A stretch of 64,000 nucleotides of DNA from Nemopilema nomurai (taxonomy: Eukaryota > Cnidaria > Scyphozoa > Rhizostomeae > Rhizostomatidae), in assembly GCA_003864495.1 (NCBI GenBank), contig ML133383.1, positions 6,432,880-6,496,879 of the forward strand, read 5' to 3'. Under the pieces are notes generated by a model. That model saw only the letters and a program-made list of their open reading frames with translations, ran no database searches and was not told where the DNA came from. Positions 21,793-35,757 of this stretch are shown here, piece after piece (the stretch's first letter is position 1; each line of letters opens with the position of its first letter). The position numbers and the translations under genes were made by a program.

Positions 21793-24700
21793 GTCTTCGA
21801 AGATCTTTGATGGCTAGGGAGTTAGTGTAGTGATCGTTAGAATACACGAAAGAACAGAAATGTAAATCATCTTATGGCTGCCTGCTTCTACGGTTTCGCC
21901 TCTCGCCCACGTGGAAGAATCCTTGTATGTGTGCGCGGGCATTGCGAAACCTGCATAATCTGCGTCATTATTCTTACATGTGAGCTGGTTTCGAGCTGTG
22001 TTTCATTGGGTGAAAAGTATTGTTGACAGGAAATGAGATTTGGCAGTTTTCAAACTATTTCAGTGCTGAAAGCAGGGGGATGGTATTACAGTACACAATG
22101 GCCAATTGGCGAAGTGTTTAATATCCAAGGAAGTAGAGGAAGTATATGTAGGCAGAATGGGGGGCACTTTTGTGGGCTGTAGAACTCTAGTGCTCATAAT
22201 TGTGGGGGCGTATACCCCGCTTACTGCATATTTATTTGTAGCTTAAGTCGAGGGAAATTATTGTGAAGAATCAGAGTAGACTCAAAAACGGTTTAGCACA
22301 CGTAATTCCCGAGCTGTCTACGTCTTAAACCTCCTGAGGAGTGAGATGCATCGATGTTTCACAGATGACGGCATTCCTGTTCCTTCCTGAAGGGATTCCT
22401 GCCAAAAGGCTTTGTACGTGCAGTTGCGCACAAAATTTGAAAATATTTCATTTCAAGCAGAAAGATTCATAATGCGCAATCTTAGTAGTTTTCATTACAA
22501 ATTGAGAGAATGACAGTCGTAAATTTGCTAATTATTGCGATGTTTGTTTATTCAAACTGCTATAGTACTTATTACATGTGTATACATAGCCTCCACTGTA
22601 TCCCATACTTAAAATTTGCTGGCCTGATAGTTGTAGGTTTAAATTTGCTTTCCACTGTCCAGATAATGTTTTCAGAATAGAAATAGGTGTAACGGATTTA
22701 TTGACGATTCAAGACGCATTAAAAACCATTAATAAACAAAATTACTAAAAAAATTTACATGTACGAAATACCAATTGTAGATAATGTACAATACCGATAT
22801 ATGTAGCTGTACAATTTGGAAGTCGTCAAAGGCTTCTTGAAATAAGACTGTTGAGTTCCATTTAAAGAAAGGAATGCGTCCTTGATATGAAAGCGGGTAG
22901 GCCAATGTCTTTTGTTGTTGCTTTGCAAAGGGGAAGTGATTAACAAGAATGACGTCATCTGAAGCTTCATTCAGAGCTGCCTTGTGACGTCATCAACATT
23001 AGTTCGGACAGGTTAGGAGCAAGGCTGAGTCAAATTGGCGCAGGTTTTTCCGGCCATCAAAAGGCGTGACTTGGTTTATCCATTTTTATCAAAAGTGGCA
23101 TCTACCGCTTTTGCTGGGGTTTTTGGGATAACTGCTATGACGGGCGCGGTACCGTATAGCAATTTTTCAACTCATGAGGCACTGCAATGGTAAGATACCG
23201 GAAGAGTTGTATGGTGACTTATATATTTGAAGCCTACAAGCGAATGATTTTACGAACGAAACAAGGCGAATATGTGGTTGTAGATGATAGGAGGTTGACG
23301 GGGGTTACTTCACCCAACAGCACTCCTTATCATTCTCGGCCTAGATCCACGTGTCTCTTGGTCATTCTCGGCTAGGCACCGTTCAAGAAATGTAATGTCA
23401 TTGCTCCATTTAGAATGCAGAATAAGGGCCAGCTTTCAAATACCGAGTCGAGCTTACGCTATGGCAATTTCAAGTACTATTCTTTATCAAGAATCCTTTT
23501 TAATGCTGTAAAAACATGCACGAAGGGATTATTTATCAAATGAGTCTCCCACAATTAAGAAAAAAAAAACGTATTATTTTCTCGTGTCCATTTTAAGTGG
23601 ATAAAAATGATTCTCGCTTTAAATCAAATAAACAATTAACTGCATTCTAATACACCTCTTTATCAGTCATTGTTTACACGACCCTTACACCGAGGCTTAT
23701 GCTACCACGAAAAGTAATCTACAAAAAGGTGAAATAAAAAGCAAAGAGCATCACCCACCAAATAGCCTTTGCAGCGATCTCGGGAAAAGCTACTTTCAGA
23801 CTGCTCATAACACCGCATAAGTCCAGGTAAATCCATATCATTTCCTCTTTCCTAGAATGAGGATAGAACTGACATTAAATCCGATCTTCTCGTAATTCTA
23901 AATTCCGATCCTCTCGTAAAAGTAATTCTCTTTCCGCCTGCTGATATATCAAGATGGCTGAAAACAATTGCTGAAACGGCATTCTCCTAAGTAAACCGGT
24001 TATCCAGAAGGTGTGCCCATCTCACACAGGGCTCTGGACGGAAATGAGTAACAACAATTTAGACGGAAAGAACGAAAAGTCGAATGACCATTTTAAGAAA
24101 AGGGAAAATTGGGTATACAACGTTTTTTGCGAGACAACGATAAAAGTGTGGCTTCCCGAATGTTGGAGGAGGTTACTAGCATCTAATCAGGGCCTTCGAC
24201 GAAGGGGGGGGGGGAGTCCATGGCCCCTCAACTTTTTGTAAAACAATAGAGATTTTTTAAACATCTTTTGTTATAATTGTTAAAATCTCCCTTGGCCCCT
24301 CCACTTTCCAACCTGTGTCGGAGCCCATGTTAATGTGTGGTTATCACGCAATACTAACGTGCAGTGTCACACGACAAACGCAGCAGCAAAAGAGAAAACA
24401 TGATTTCAATAAATATCTATATTGAAATCAAGCGAAGCATGAGATTTTTATTAAACGCCCACGTTCAAGTAGAGAAGCGAGACTCACCAGTAAAAGCCGG
24501 GGGCGATTATTCAAATCTTTATAAACAAATATTGTAGAGGCTATTAAATCGATTATGGTTGAATGCTAAGGCTAGAGTGAGAAGTCTTTCCCAAGCAACA
24601 ACTTTTCACAAAAAACACGGACAAGTTTTTCTAAAAATCCTTAATCAGCAACTTTATCTCCTAACTTCACTCACATGATAAAATCGAAATTAAACGAAGA

Positions 24701-25591
24701 AAAGTTTTCGTTGATGTGTTCCAGAACCTATTGCAGAAGAGGTTTCAACCAGCCAGCGTTTCAAAAAGACCTTAGCCTGCTGGTTTAGGCGCTTGGGCGA
24801 TAGCCTCTCTCTAATCTGGTGCATATCCAAGTAATTCACACAAACACACACCTGTTGTCACATCACAATACAGAGAAAATCCGAAATGAATGCCTCAACA
24901 AAATTAGTAAAGATACAATTTGAGATTTAAAACAATTTTGACAACTTGTTACAACGTATTTACTTATTTGATTTAAACCGCATACCGGCATCCCCTGCAA
25001 CTTTCCTTGATGAGATAGTGCCCATAAACTTTCATCAAGAACTTTATTTTTTATTCTCAATTATGCAAACGACTGTCAAGACTGGTCTCTGTTTGTGAAT
25101 TAAGCAGAATTGGAATATGCAGCGTGGTTTTCTGTTCGAAAGTGCAATTAATGGTTGCAGCGTCAGTCCTTACAATCAATGTCCTCTTTCGAAAGGTCAC
25201 GTGAGTTTCGGCTAGTCAGCTAACGATTCAGGGGGTGCGCACTACCAAGCTTATGCGATGTGAAACAACGATCTACACTGCTTATCCAATGAATGACTTT
25301 GTTGTTTCTATACCCCAATTACATAAAGCACTGGTTTCTCATCGGTGTAGAAACCAAATTTGTTCATCAATAGTCAAAAGTAGCGCCATAAATTTGCTTA
25401 ACCTTGCTGAAATTTCTGCGTTCAGATGTTGCCTGATAACACACATCGGCCCTCGATAATAAAAATTCCACGGACAGCTGCAAAGTCCGAGTAAAAGGAT
25501 AGAAACCATGCATGAACAAGAAGGTTGGAACAAAGTCAATGTGATTTGTCAGACTTTTCAAAGAAAGTTGCCGTAAAAAAGTCTACACGTA
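21793..25591. other. Intergenic upstream of the UBAN-like gene
   Basis: No gene is supported. Notable items are a run of eleven G at 24204-24214 inside GACGAAGG...AGTCC, a nearby degenerate direct repeat of 'ttggcccct', and AT-rich sequence elsewhere. The promoter of the minus-strand gene starting at 21792 should lie in the first few hundred bases. No TATA box was identified with confidence. Confidence 0.4.
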
Positions 25592-25989
25592 CACGCTGTT
25601 TTTTATAAGGAGCCACTTTATAAGGAACGTACATGTAAAAGCCGAAATATTTAAAGAACTTATACTACTAAAAACAAAATCACTAAGGAACTTTTCGATT
25701 TAAAAAAATTATTTAACTGCAAGCATCAAGAACTAAAAAGTCGGTTCCATTCATTTGCAGCCAATACTCGCATAGTTTGTTTGCTATTCGTGTGTCAAGT
25801 GCTTCGTGGAGTAGTTTCCGCATATTCTATCTCGCCCCTCTTTCTATTAAGTGTTAAGGCCTATTGATGTGCAGTGAAAATTAAGGAACTTTTAAGGAAC
25901 TTCTAGTACTAAAATCTGATGACTTGAGGTCTACGAATAAGGAACTTTTGGAACTAGGCCTTGAGGTAGGTTCCTTATAAAAAAGCGTG
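25592..25989 (+). mobile_element. MITE copy B, full length
   Basis: A 398 bp copy of the family seen at 1-232, 27841-28203 and 49810-50209. It begins CACGCTGTTTTTTATAAGG and ends CCTTATAAAAAAGCGTG, so the termini are inverted repeats. It is flanked by TA on both sides (25590-25591, 25990-25991). Internal repeats of (T)AAGGAAC(T/C) occur many times in both halves. There is no coding frame. The TA duplication suggests a Tc1/mariner-type transposase in trans. Confidence 0.85.
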
Positions 25990-27840
25990 TATTTTCGTTT
26001 TTGCATTTTTCGTTGGTAATATGTAACACCATTGTTTTACCAAGTTGCATTGGTTCTGACATGCATGTACCGAAGAAGTCCTACCAGTTGATTTGCAGGA
26101 AGATATCGTATTAGTTTTGCGGATGTTATTGATTCAAACCATCTTTGTTCAAACATAACCAGTGAGCAGCTGCAAAAAGCGAAGCCCCCTACACAGTGTG
26201 TTTTGGAAAATACGCCAAAATCAAAACAAACACCTTCATTCCATTCATTAAAATCTTTGTGGATTTATTAAAACAATAGCTATTGTCAATAGTGTCAATA
26301 TCAATTAACCCTTTTGACTACGCTGTGAGCCCGAAATCACAAAGGTTCGTTTACGCTCAGAGGGGGCGCCAAAAATGGCGACTGGATTTTTTTGCTCGTA
26401 TCTAGAATCGTATTTGAAATCGTATTCCTTCGTGGATTTGCACAAAACCATTGAACTACCTTTACCTTGAAATGGACTCAAATTTCTCATTTATTAAGCG
26501 CTTACATAAATGCTAAGCACCTCTAATTATAAAGAGGAACAACTTTGGCGCCGTCAACTTCCAAAGACTCTCTCGTATAAATTCCTTTGCCAAGTTCCTC
26601 ATTGCGAAATGCTTTTTCAGCAAATTCCTTTAGCGTTTTGTCAACCGCTGATCCTTGTACAACGCTCAAAAGCATGACAATGATGTCTTGTTATAGTTTG
26701 ACTACACACACGCTTTTTATGTTCCGGTGCTGATACACTGCTTCCTCCATATTCTGGCCATTTGGCTTTAAATTTTGCATACATGCTGTACATTTTTAAA
26801 CGTGCCTACACGATAAAGTGCCATTTGGAAGAAGGATAGTGCATTTAATTAGGTAGGGTTGTTTCCAAAGTCCAGCTAAAAATTAATTGCCAATGAAAAG
26901 TTCGTGCAAATGATTTCCCAAGAAACGTCCCAGGAATCAAGCAAATCGCGGGAAACTTACAGTGGTCACATTTATCGGCCACGAAGAAGACTTACCCTGT
27001 TTCTTTGCAAGCATTGATATTCATTCTGATTCGTCTGTACATCACAGGCATGTCCGCAGACGCTGCAGAATATTCGTTGGTCATTGACCAAAGAGCTCTT
27101 CTCTACTCTCCTCTGACCAACGCGAGTGCTAGGGCTGCAGCGTATTCCAGCCAACTCATTGCCTTGCATTCTATTGCCCACTCCACTTTGCTTTCAGAAG
27201 CTTTTTCAACATTTTGAGAATAACAGTAAACTTTCCTTCTTCTCCCAGACTTTCCTATTGCGCTCGTATGCAAGCTTCCGATATTTCCGAGAACAATATT
27301 CAGTTTGCGTTCCTGTAACTCGTTTTCAATGAAACTTCAAGGAGACTTGCAAAACATTAGTGTTCTCGTGGCTTCGTTGGTTGGACACGTAAATTCATTA
27401 ATAACCATCCTCTGCGCTGCAAGATAACTTGGTTCTGCGTTAATTAAAGGCGATACCCTATGAAAATGTTTGCCAGCATAACAGGAAGTTCCTGAAGAGG
27501 TTGTTGTTATGTCAAATCAAGGCATAGGGTGCTCAAATGCTTACAGCTCAGATGTCGCAGTGCTGTAACAATCATTACGTGGATTAATTGATTGATTAAG
27601 TAACTGACCAATTATCGAATGAATGCCCCTGAATAGTTTTCCAAAACGAAACAGTCGTGAAATTTAGCTTGCCCCCATCAAACCCCAATATCCCTTGTAT
27701 TTTGCAGTTTCAACTTTATTGACTGAATTTAGCTTCACAGCAAAAGGCATCCTTGCTTTATTGATAATTCGGAACAAAAAGCAAGTCGTGCAACCATCAG
27801 ACGTTCTCTCTTTCCTTATCAGCAAATTTAATTTAGTTTA
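25990..27840. other. Spacer between opposed MITE copies
   Basis: About 1.85 kb between copies B and C with no supported gene. Short frames at 26305-26490 (minus) and 27005-27332 (plus) overlap others and are not recognised. Confidence 0.4.
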
Positions 27841-28203
27841 CACGGTTTTTTTATAAGGAACCTACCACAAGGCCTAGTTCCAAAAGTTCCTTATTCGTAG
27901 ACCTCAAGTCATCAGATTTTAGTACCAAAAGTTCCTTGAAAGTTCCTAAATTTTCACTGCACATCAATAGGCCTTAACACTTAATAGAAAGAGGGGCGAG
28001 ATAGACTATGCGGAAACAATCTATGCGAGTATTGGCTGCAAATGAATGAAACGGGCTTTTTATTTCTTGATGCTTGCAGTTATAAAAAATTTCTAAACGA
28101 AAAGTTCCTTAGGGATTTCGTTTTTAGCAGTATAAGCACTTTATATATTTCGGCCTTCTACATGTAGGTTCCTTATAAAGTGGTTCCTTATAAAAACAGC
28201 GTG
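27841..28203 (-). mobile_element. MITE copy C, inverted
   Basis: A 363 bp copy in opposite orientation to copy B. It begins CACGGTTTTTTTATAAGGAA and ends TTCCTTATAAAAACAGCGTG. It shares the 'cctagttccaaaagttcctt' block and the 'gaggggcgagatag' segment in reverse. A 4-bp TTTA flanks both ends (27837-27840 and 28204-28207). It is shorter than the others through internal deletion. Confidence 0.82.
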
Positions 28204-31200
28204 TTTATCCTTAAAAACCTTGTACATAGTGTTTAAAGACCTTTCAGCGGTGTCCTATTTCCCGCCAAAACCACAACAGGAACTAACTAACCAATAGCAG
28301 GCAAGCATCACGTGAACCTTTGCTTTGATTGGATAGAAAAATGGAAGCGAAACTAAGACTTGTTTCGTGTGGCATCCCCATCGTCTTGCATTTGGAAAGT
28401 AGCAATTCTTGTAGTTTCTCCTTCATTTGACCTAAATTCAATCGCATATTTCGATCAGATTCTCTTCTCGTCAAATGCCCGCTCAGAGATATTCTCCTAA
28501 TTTTGCCGATAATTGAGACAATTTTCCTTCAATCGCCACCGAGGGTCCTTGCATTGTCTCTTTGAGTAGAATATGAAAAATTGCGTTTACTACGTCACTT
28601 AGGGCCTATGCTGAACGAGGCCTCTAGGCACTGGTTGAGTACAGAAAGATAGCAGAGGGGCGGCAAGTAAACTGGCATATTGGGAAAGAACCCTATTTCC
28701 AAAACGATTCCCGACCATAGCTCCTGATAGAATGATCCCCTAGTCACTACCTTGGGTACCAGACTCACTATGTATAAAATAAAGTAGAGACTCCATTCTT
28801 TTGCATATAGTGAGTCTGGTACCCAGGGTACCTAGTCACGTTCTATTCCCTGTTCTGTTACTATGGCTCGTACCAAGCCGATGAAGACGATCAAAATGAA
28901 TATAATTTCAGTTGATATATATTAGCGTCTTACCACAACAGGTTAATCCTTAATTGACATTGGATTCTTTTTGGCGAGAATTGTAGCGAAACAAAAATCT
29001 TAACTGCTAATGGGGTGCCTGGGTGATTCTTTTCCCTTAAAGAGAGGTATCTAAAATCTTAATATCAAAATGATTGCAAGTCTTATAGAGGGAGCGCCAG
29101 ACCAACTTAAACTCAGCTAAGGGGGGGGGGGGGGGGGAGTCAACTGACCTCAGGACATAGTGTCACAGCACGAAAATAAATTCCTTCACGGCAATTTGTT
29201 GGGATGCGAATCAATTTTATTCTTCGGTTGGTGGGGATGAGGGACAGAGCAAATTGGTCTTCCATTATCTCAGCACATGACCAGTCAAATACTAAGAAGT
29301 GCTGCGCTAACGGGAAATTGATAAATTCAACGAAAGCGAATCAGCATAGATTGGATCATGAAACATGCATCAACAATGATGCAGATTGAACTGTGAAACC
29401 GCAGAATCTCCGTTTATGGCCTAGTGCGTATGTCGCATCGTGTGCATTGAATTAAAATGGCAACAATTGAATTACCCACACTCATAATTCATTGAATAAA
29501 CAAGGCCTAAGGATTTTCTGAAAGGTAAATGTGTTTAGGAACTGAACGCAAGGTTGGTTTAACACCCTAGACGGTCTTCTGAAACTCTTTGTTTTCTTTA
29601 TCTTAACAATTTCCCTTGACATTATCATTTTGATACAATTTGGCGATATGATCAATAACTCCCATAAATACCTATCTTGGGTTAATTTCGTCATAAATTT
29701 AGGATTAGCGCAAGCGTCGAGTCTTTCATTTACTGACTCCAATGCATTGATCAAGCGCATAAAAATATAAACGTGATTTGATAAAGAACATGATAAACAT
29801 TTAACAACTCAAATCATTAGGCCCTGTTGCTCCTGCTATGAAGCGGTACCATGACTCACACATTCATTCCCCCTATTCCCCAAGCTACATTGGGGCTGGG
29901 GGTGTTTGCCCACTTCTATGCCCAGCCTGCCTGCTAGGGGTTTACGAGAAAAGGACATAAATATTGCTTGGAATCTGAATTGCTTATCATTTGACTTTCT
30001 GGCAAAAGTTTTTGTTGAAGCTTCAATTACCTCTCTCACAACCTGCATACTTCTCGGAATCCACCTAGAGTGCAATTCTCGGATGCAAATGGCATTCATT
30101 TTGGACAGACAGGCTAGTAGCGAAGTTTTGGATTCAGTGTTGTTGCACAGTTAATTATCTGTAAAATTCAAGCAGCAACTTGTCGATTAATCGATAAAGA
30201 AACTGCATCACTTGAGAACGGGATTTGCGTGACAATCCTTCCGATTTTCACGTGTTCAAGGATCAAAGACAAAATATCGGACACGTTTACGATCAAAAGC
30301 AAGATCCTTTGTAATAAGAGTAAAATTATAATGATGGCTCACCCAAGCCCAATTGCCTCTAGTTTAATGAACCATTACCAAGCTTGTTGATTTTTCTTGT
30401 GCAAATGCGAGACCCTTGTTGGTTCCTGTAACAGGCCTGAGTAAGGCCTTTAAATGGACAGAGACTGCAAGAAGACTTCCGATTGTAGTTATAACCCATC
30501 TGTCAGCCAAATGTAGGCGACAAAAATGAGGGTCAACATAGGCCAAGTAGTGACAGGGTAAAGACGATTTGCCTGCAATTATCTTCCGTACATTGCCATC
30601 CTGTTTTTCCTTAAGGTCTAGACTATCCGAATATATAACTGAATTGTTACTTTGAGGTCTTTACACAATCTTATGCAAGGGTCTAACAAAAATAGGGGGT
30701 AGGATGTGAAAGGCTTGTGTAAAGGGTTTTATACCCCCAAACTGTTTTAATTGCCTCTATTTCACCTGGTTATTTCAACATTCGCAACGCATAATTTGAG
30801 TCATAACTCCCAATATTCAGCAAAAAGCAGCGCCGTGGCATCTATTAAGAGAGTAAAGAATCCCACTGAAACATTCATATCGTCAATAGCGTATCCACAA
30901 GAGAGGTGGAAGAGAGGCCTGGAAGCCTCTTTTCTAATAAGAAGAGTTCAATTACCTAGACTAATTTATGTTACCAACACTAGGCATTCTGGAGTGAGCC
31001 AAGCTGCCTGCAAACTACTTGGGTCTGCAATGATTGGCAGCCCTCAGCTCTTACGAGCACAATCATACCTGAGCAGTTTCATAGGCATTTGTTTGAAATA
31101 GAAAACATTGTAAGTCAAATGGGGTATCCGGTGAACTGAGATCAGCTTGTATGGAAGGAAAACGGAAGAAGAACAATCTCAAATGGTGAGTAATGCATGA

Positions 31201-32326
31201 CTTTGCTCTACTCGTGTCATCTTGTACTTTTCATGCTATAAAATACATTAGATACTGCAGAAGAATTATCTAATTATTATACATAACTACCTTTCTACAT
31301 TTTGGTTTACAAAAATCTATGATACAATATATTGCAAATGTGAGCCAAGTTCACGTTGCACTGAACTTATAAAATTTGCTTCCATATTTCAACCTCTTTA
31401 TCTCCAAAGGAATGATAAGCTTGAGAAGCAGAATATATTGTTTGACTTTCTGAGGGAAATAAGAGTAATTGATTGACTTTTAATTCAACTACTTTTCACG
31501 AGTATTCGAGGTGTATGATAGTTTCATAGAGAATTATTGGAGTCAGGTACTGCTAAATGACGATACACACATTTCTTAACTATTTCATTGACTTTTAACC
31601 TATTTTCTTTGTGTGAGAAATTCAAGACCCGTGACTGGTGGGTAGTTTGATACATATTGGGCCATTTGATACCAAGATTTTACCATAAAAGAGATATGAT
31701 ACCATCCATTTTTCTTTAAACAATGAATAATGAATTCACAATTGAAGGTTAACCAGATTTTAGTTGTTTTCACGATAAACTACATTACAGCACCAGAGCT
31801 ATCATTCTATATCGGAACCAAGTCTAACGAAGAAGTTAGCTTTCCTTCCAGGCCAAGGAATAGAAAGAAGTGTTGGAAATCGAATCGCTAAGCATCGCTG
31901 GCGCCACAGAACCTCACAATACCGAAAACAGCGTTAGCAGAACATTTGCATACTATGTGCGAGAATTATCGATCTGCTGTTCCGTGGTGCTTTGAAAGTC
32001 CTCAACCAGCTTCATGGCCCCTTGCTTCAGTGACAAGAACCTCCCATCGTGGATTTGAACACAACGAATATGAACAATGCGCCTGACTTGAACATGACGT
32101 CCAGGTCTACAATGGCGGCGTATCGTGGTTGTTGTGCGTGTAATCTTGATTATGACAAACCATCTTCACACGCCATTCTTATTTAGACATACCGCCGATA
32201 CTCTGTAGATAACCAATAAGTTTCTCGTCCGGAACTATGCCCAGCTTTGATCCAATACAATGAATCATCTAGTGCACACCGGTTTATCTTCTGGAGTGGA
32301 CAACGGGCGCCAGTACGTCCAAAGTT
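28204..32326. other. Intergenic between MITE C and the RGS22-type gene
   Basis: Contains a run of 17 G at 29121-29137, a pair of inverted segments near 28752-28836 (GGGTACCAGACTCACTAT and its complement, about 60 bp apart) and two orphan frames worth a note: 28474-28283 minus (amphipathic LNLGQMKEKLQELLLSKC) and 30751-31101 plus (116 codons). Neither has clear splice signals. The 3' UTR of the RGS22-type gene must occupy its right end. Confidence 0.35.
28752..28836. repeat. Short inverted repeat (hairpin-forming)
   Basis: CTTGGGTACCAGACTCACTA near 28752-28771 is matched by ATATAGTGAGTCTGGTACCC near 28806-28825, giving about 18 bp of complementarity around a ~35-base loop (AAATAAAGTAGAGACTCC). 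It could be a tiny MITE or a transcribed hairpin. There is no coding content. Confidence 0.6.
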
Positions 32327-35300
32327 TCACCTTGTATTTACTGAGGCCGGACTTGATCTTCTCGAACCGGATGCGGTGCTTTCTGACATAATACTCTCCA
32401 AGTCTATCTTGGCCTCCTAAACATAAGATATTTTCGTAAACAATGCTAAAGAATTTGTCGAGAATGTAGAGTTGAACAAATATTAGCTTCAGTGGCCATT
32501 TGGTTGCGTATTCTCTTTTTTTAAACTGCTTTATCGCAAACAACAGAAACAGAAAAAATAAAACAACTAAATGCTGCCATTAATCAAACTTCGAAGTAAG
32601 TGGGCGTTTTTATCAAAGATAGCTTATTGAATAAGCCGCAACATAACAACAACAACAACAACAACATGATCAGCATCAACAACAACACCAGTTACCTTCC
32701 ATTTGAACCCTCTACCAAAGGTAAATGTCAATTCACTTTTGGACTCCCCATGCCCCGGCGTTTTGGGGCGTTTGCATAACTTGGAATGGGCATTGGTCAT
32801 CTTCATGAGTTCTTTTCTCCGTTTCATTTGCTCGCGTTCCTTTTTGGTCACTGCAAAGTAACCATCATTGGTTAAAGGTATTCTTACCAACAAATGCGCA
32901 AGATGGCCTGTTGGATGAAATGCAGTATTTTGCATATAGACCAGAAAATGACAATTTATGCCGGTGCTTGCAGTATCTAGCCGACGTAAAGAACGAAGTC
33001 TTATATAGGCACATGCAAGCACCATCACTCTTTCATTGGAAACAAAGACCGCAAAACTCAAAAATACGTCAATGGCAGAAAATTCCTACCTGTCCAGACC
33101 TTACGTACAATTGTTGACCAAGACACAGCCCAGACAAAGCAAAACATGATTTATCGCTACATCATAGTTCATCGACAGATGGCTGCTGCTTTGTACAGTG
33201 TACGGCACAAAGACAAGAATGCGGCCATTTGATAGCAATGGACCCGACCATCAAGTCAGGGGCGCATCTTAGGGGGGGGGGGGTTGTGGGGGTTACAACC
33301 CCTGCCCTTTTGGCAAGGAAGTGAATTTTGCCCTATTCCCAAAGAAATCAAATGTCTTTATGCCCCATTTCTACCCTGCAAGTGGTTATTTGTCAGTTTA
33401 TTTTTTAATGCCATTATGTTGGAACAAGAAGAAAAACCATTTAGTTCCCCGTTCCCCTTCAAAATGTGGTTAAGGCTTTTTTCAATCTTTAAATAAGCGT
33501 CCGCTCACTTACTTGGGAATTCTGGTGGCGTTTCGGAATCTCGAAATTGCCTGCAGTACCCGGCCCAATACGGAAGGATTTCTTTCAAAATGGCCGCCTG
33601 CGAATCGTCGAATAAATACGGGTCCTTCTGCTCTCTGGGGACGCGCTTGGCCATTGAGTAATATTGGGAGGCTTTCTGGATGGCTTTTCCCGCCTGTTCT
33701 TGATTAAGGTCAACCTGTAGGGGTAGAGGTCTATGCATTAGCAGCTGAAGATTGTGAAGTATGAATTGATTGACTGATTGATTGATTGACTGTAATGACT
33801 GACTGATTGTAATGATTGACTGATTGATTGAGTGACTGATTGAATGGTTGATTGATGGCTACGTGTCGATGAGACTAAGTAGAAATCTGCAGTACGAAGA
33901 AATCTATAGATAGAATAAAGTCAAGAAGATGGCATACCTGCAGCCATGGTGGGGTTGCAGAGTCGAGAAATACGTCAATGATCACCTCGACCTTCCTGTT
34001 CAGTGCAGTCTAGGAGCGAAATATATTACATCGGTCAATAACTAACATTTGCATCATCACCAAAAGCAGCCTTGGCACAAGGGAGTTGACTCAAGGCTCG
34101 ATTTAGATAGTTCCTTGTTGTATGCACGAAACATCCAAATGGGAATAGCAAATGCAACTTTGCATGCATGTCGAGAATCTTTGATGTGATATGATTTGGT
34201 AAAATATTTTGTGGATAAATTAGACAAGGTAAACTAATCGCCAGGGAAAGTTGTCTTCCAGATCGTACATTCAAAGACACGACTTTTTAATATGTTGAAA
34301 AAGGAAGAAGTAATATTCTTGAGTACTTTTTGGGTACTTATTGATAAAGTGCTTCCTTGACACTCAAAGTTGATACTCGTAAAAATATTTCTAGCAATTC
34401 ATAAGCTTGTGGAATTACATGCACAAAGAGATCCGGTTTTGCCACTTCAAGGTCCAGCTTTGCCCAAGGGCAATACGATTGACCCCTGAACTACCCTTTC
34501 AATTTCTTCGTCGCAAACTCCTAACTTTGTTTCATTCAAGCCCCCTCTGTTTATTTATCACGCAAAATGGAAGACTTGTTCAAAATATTTTCCCAATAAA
34601 TTTTGCGGAAATAACTAATAAGCTGTGATGTTGAGTTGACATAGAAGTGGGTGCTCTGATTAGAGTGGGAGGGTTGGAGAAAGTTAGACAAATCAATAAT
34701 TTGGTACGATAAGGCATTTATCAGAGTTTCCGATCACAGCCCGTGGCGCATATTTACTTTGAGCGCCTGTCGAAACCAAACCATTCAAATACGTGATCAC
34801 CAAGTCGACATGATTCCTGGGCATAACTCTGTACTGCCGATTCATGGTAGATATTCGCTTGGAGACTAGCTAGCTATGCGATTATCATAACCCTGGCTCT
34901 GCGTACGACCATGGTACGACTTCTGCTGACAGCGGGCTTAGCAAAAACTTCCTGCCCACTCTAATTGCTTATTCTGATTAGCGTAATATTCCGCATTCTC
35001 GTGAACAATGCCCAGCCGTAACCGTAACTTATCCGTTGAAAGTCTTCCTTATTTTCCTAAACACAACCGTTTCGTTTCAAGTCTTTTCAAGATTTGTGTC
35101 AGCTATTCAACAGCTGCTTTCAGCTTGAAAAGAGGAAGATCTTGTGTTCCATCTATCGATTTCCAAAATAAACGAGCTGAGCCGGGGGGGATGCAACTAA
35201 TATCCGAGCAAACACTGGACAAATAGTCAGAACTCCCGCTTAAAACTTGGCATGAGAGCTTTAAGCAACGTGACAGGGGGGAATGCCCTATCCTTAAATG

Positions 35301-35500
35301 TTGCAAATCGAAATTGGATGAAAGCTGTCAGCAATTGAACCTAGAATTCCCTTTGGCATTTCATATGTTTGGTATTGTATACATATTTCATAATCGGTTA
35401 AAAACAATTGGTAAGGAAAAAACCTTTAATATGATGTAAATCCAATAAAATCGGAGCATTATCTGGCAAAATTGCTTCAAATACCCTCGATTCATAATTC

Positions 35501-35541
<41 letters not shown>

Positions 35542-35721
35542 TAATAATGATAGTAATAATAATGGAAACATTTCATTTTTCAACTCAACTTAAACTACAA
35601 CTACAAATCTCACTATTACAAGGTAATTTGTAATTGGCTAGCCTGGTTTTACAAGAAAAAACTATAACAATCGTAAGGTAAAAGGAAAAACTGAGAAAAA
35701 TAAAATAAAATAAAAATAATG

Positions 35722-35757
<36 letters not shown>

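Noticed and set aside
29836..30154. Overlapping 82- and 87-codon frames on opposite strands
   Set aside because: Mutually overlapping, with no splice sites or family match.
32265..32415. Longer minus frame ending at 32265 as the RGS22-type C-terminus
   Set aside because: From the acceptor before 32416, phase 0 after exon 32850-32696 leads to a different frame that stops at 32327. The longer frame would need a phase change. It was kept as a weak alternative only.
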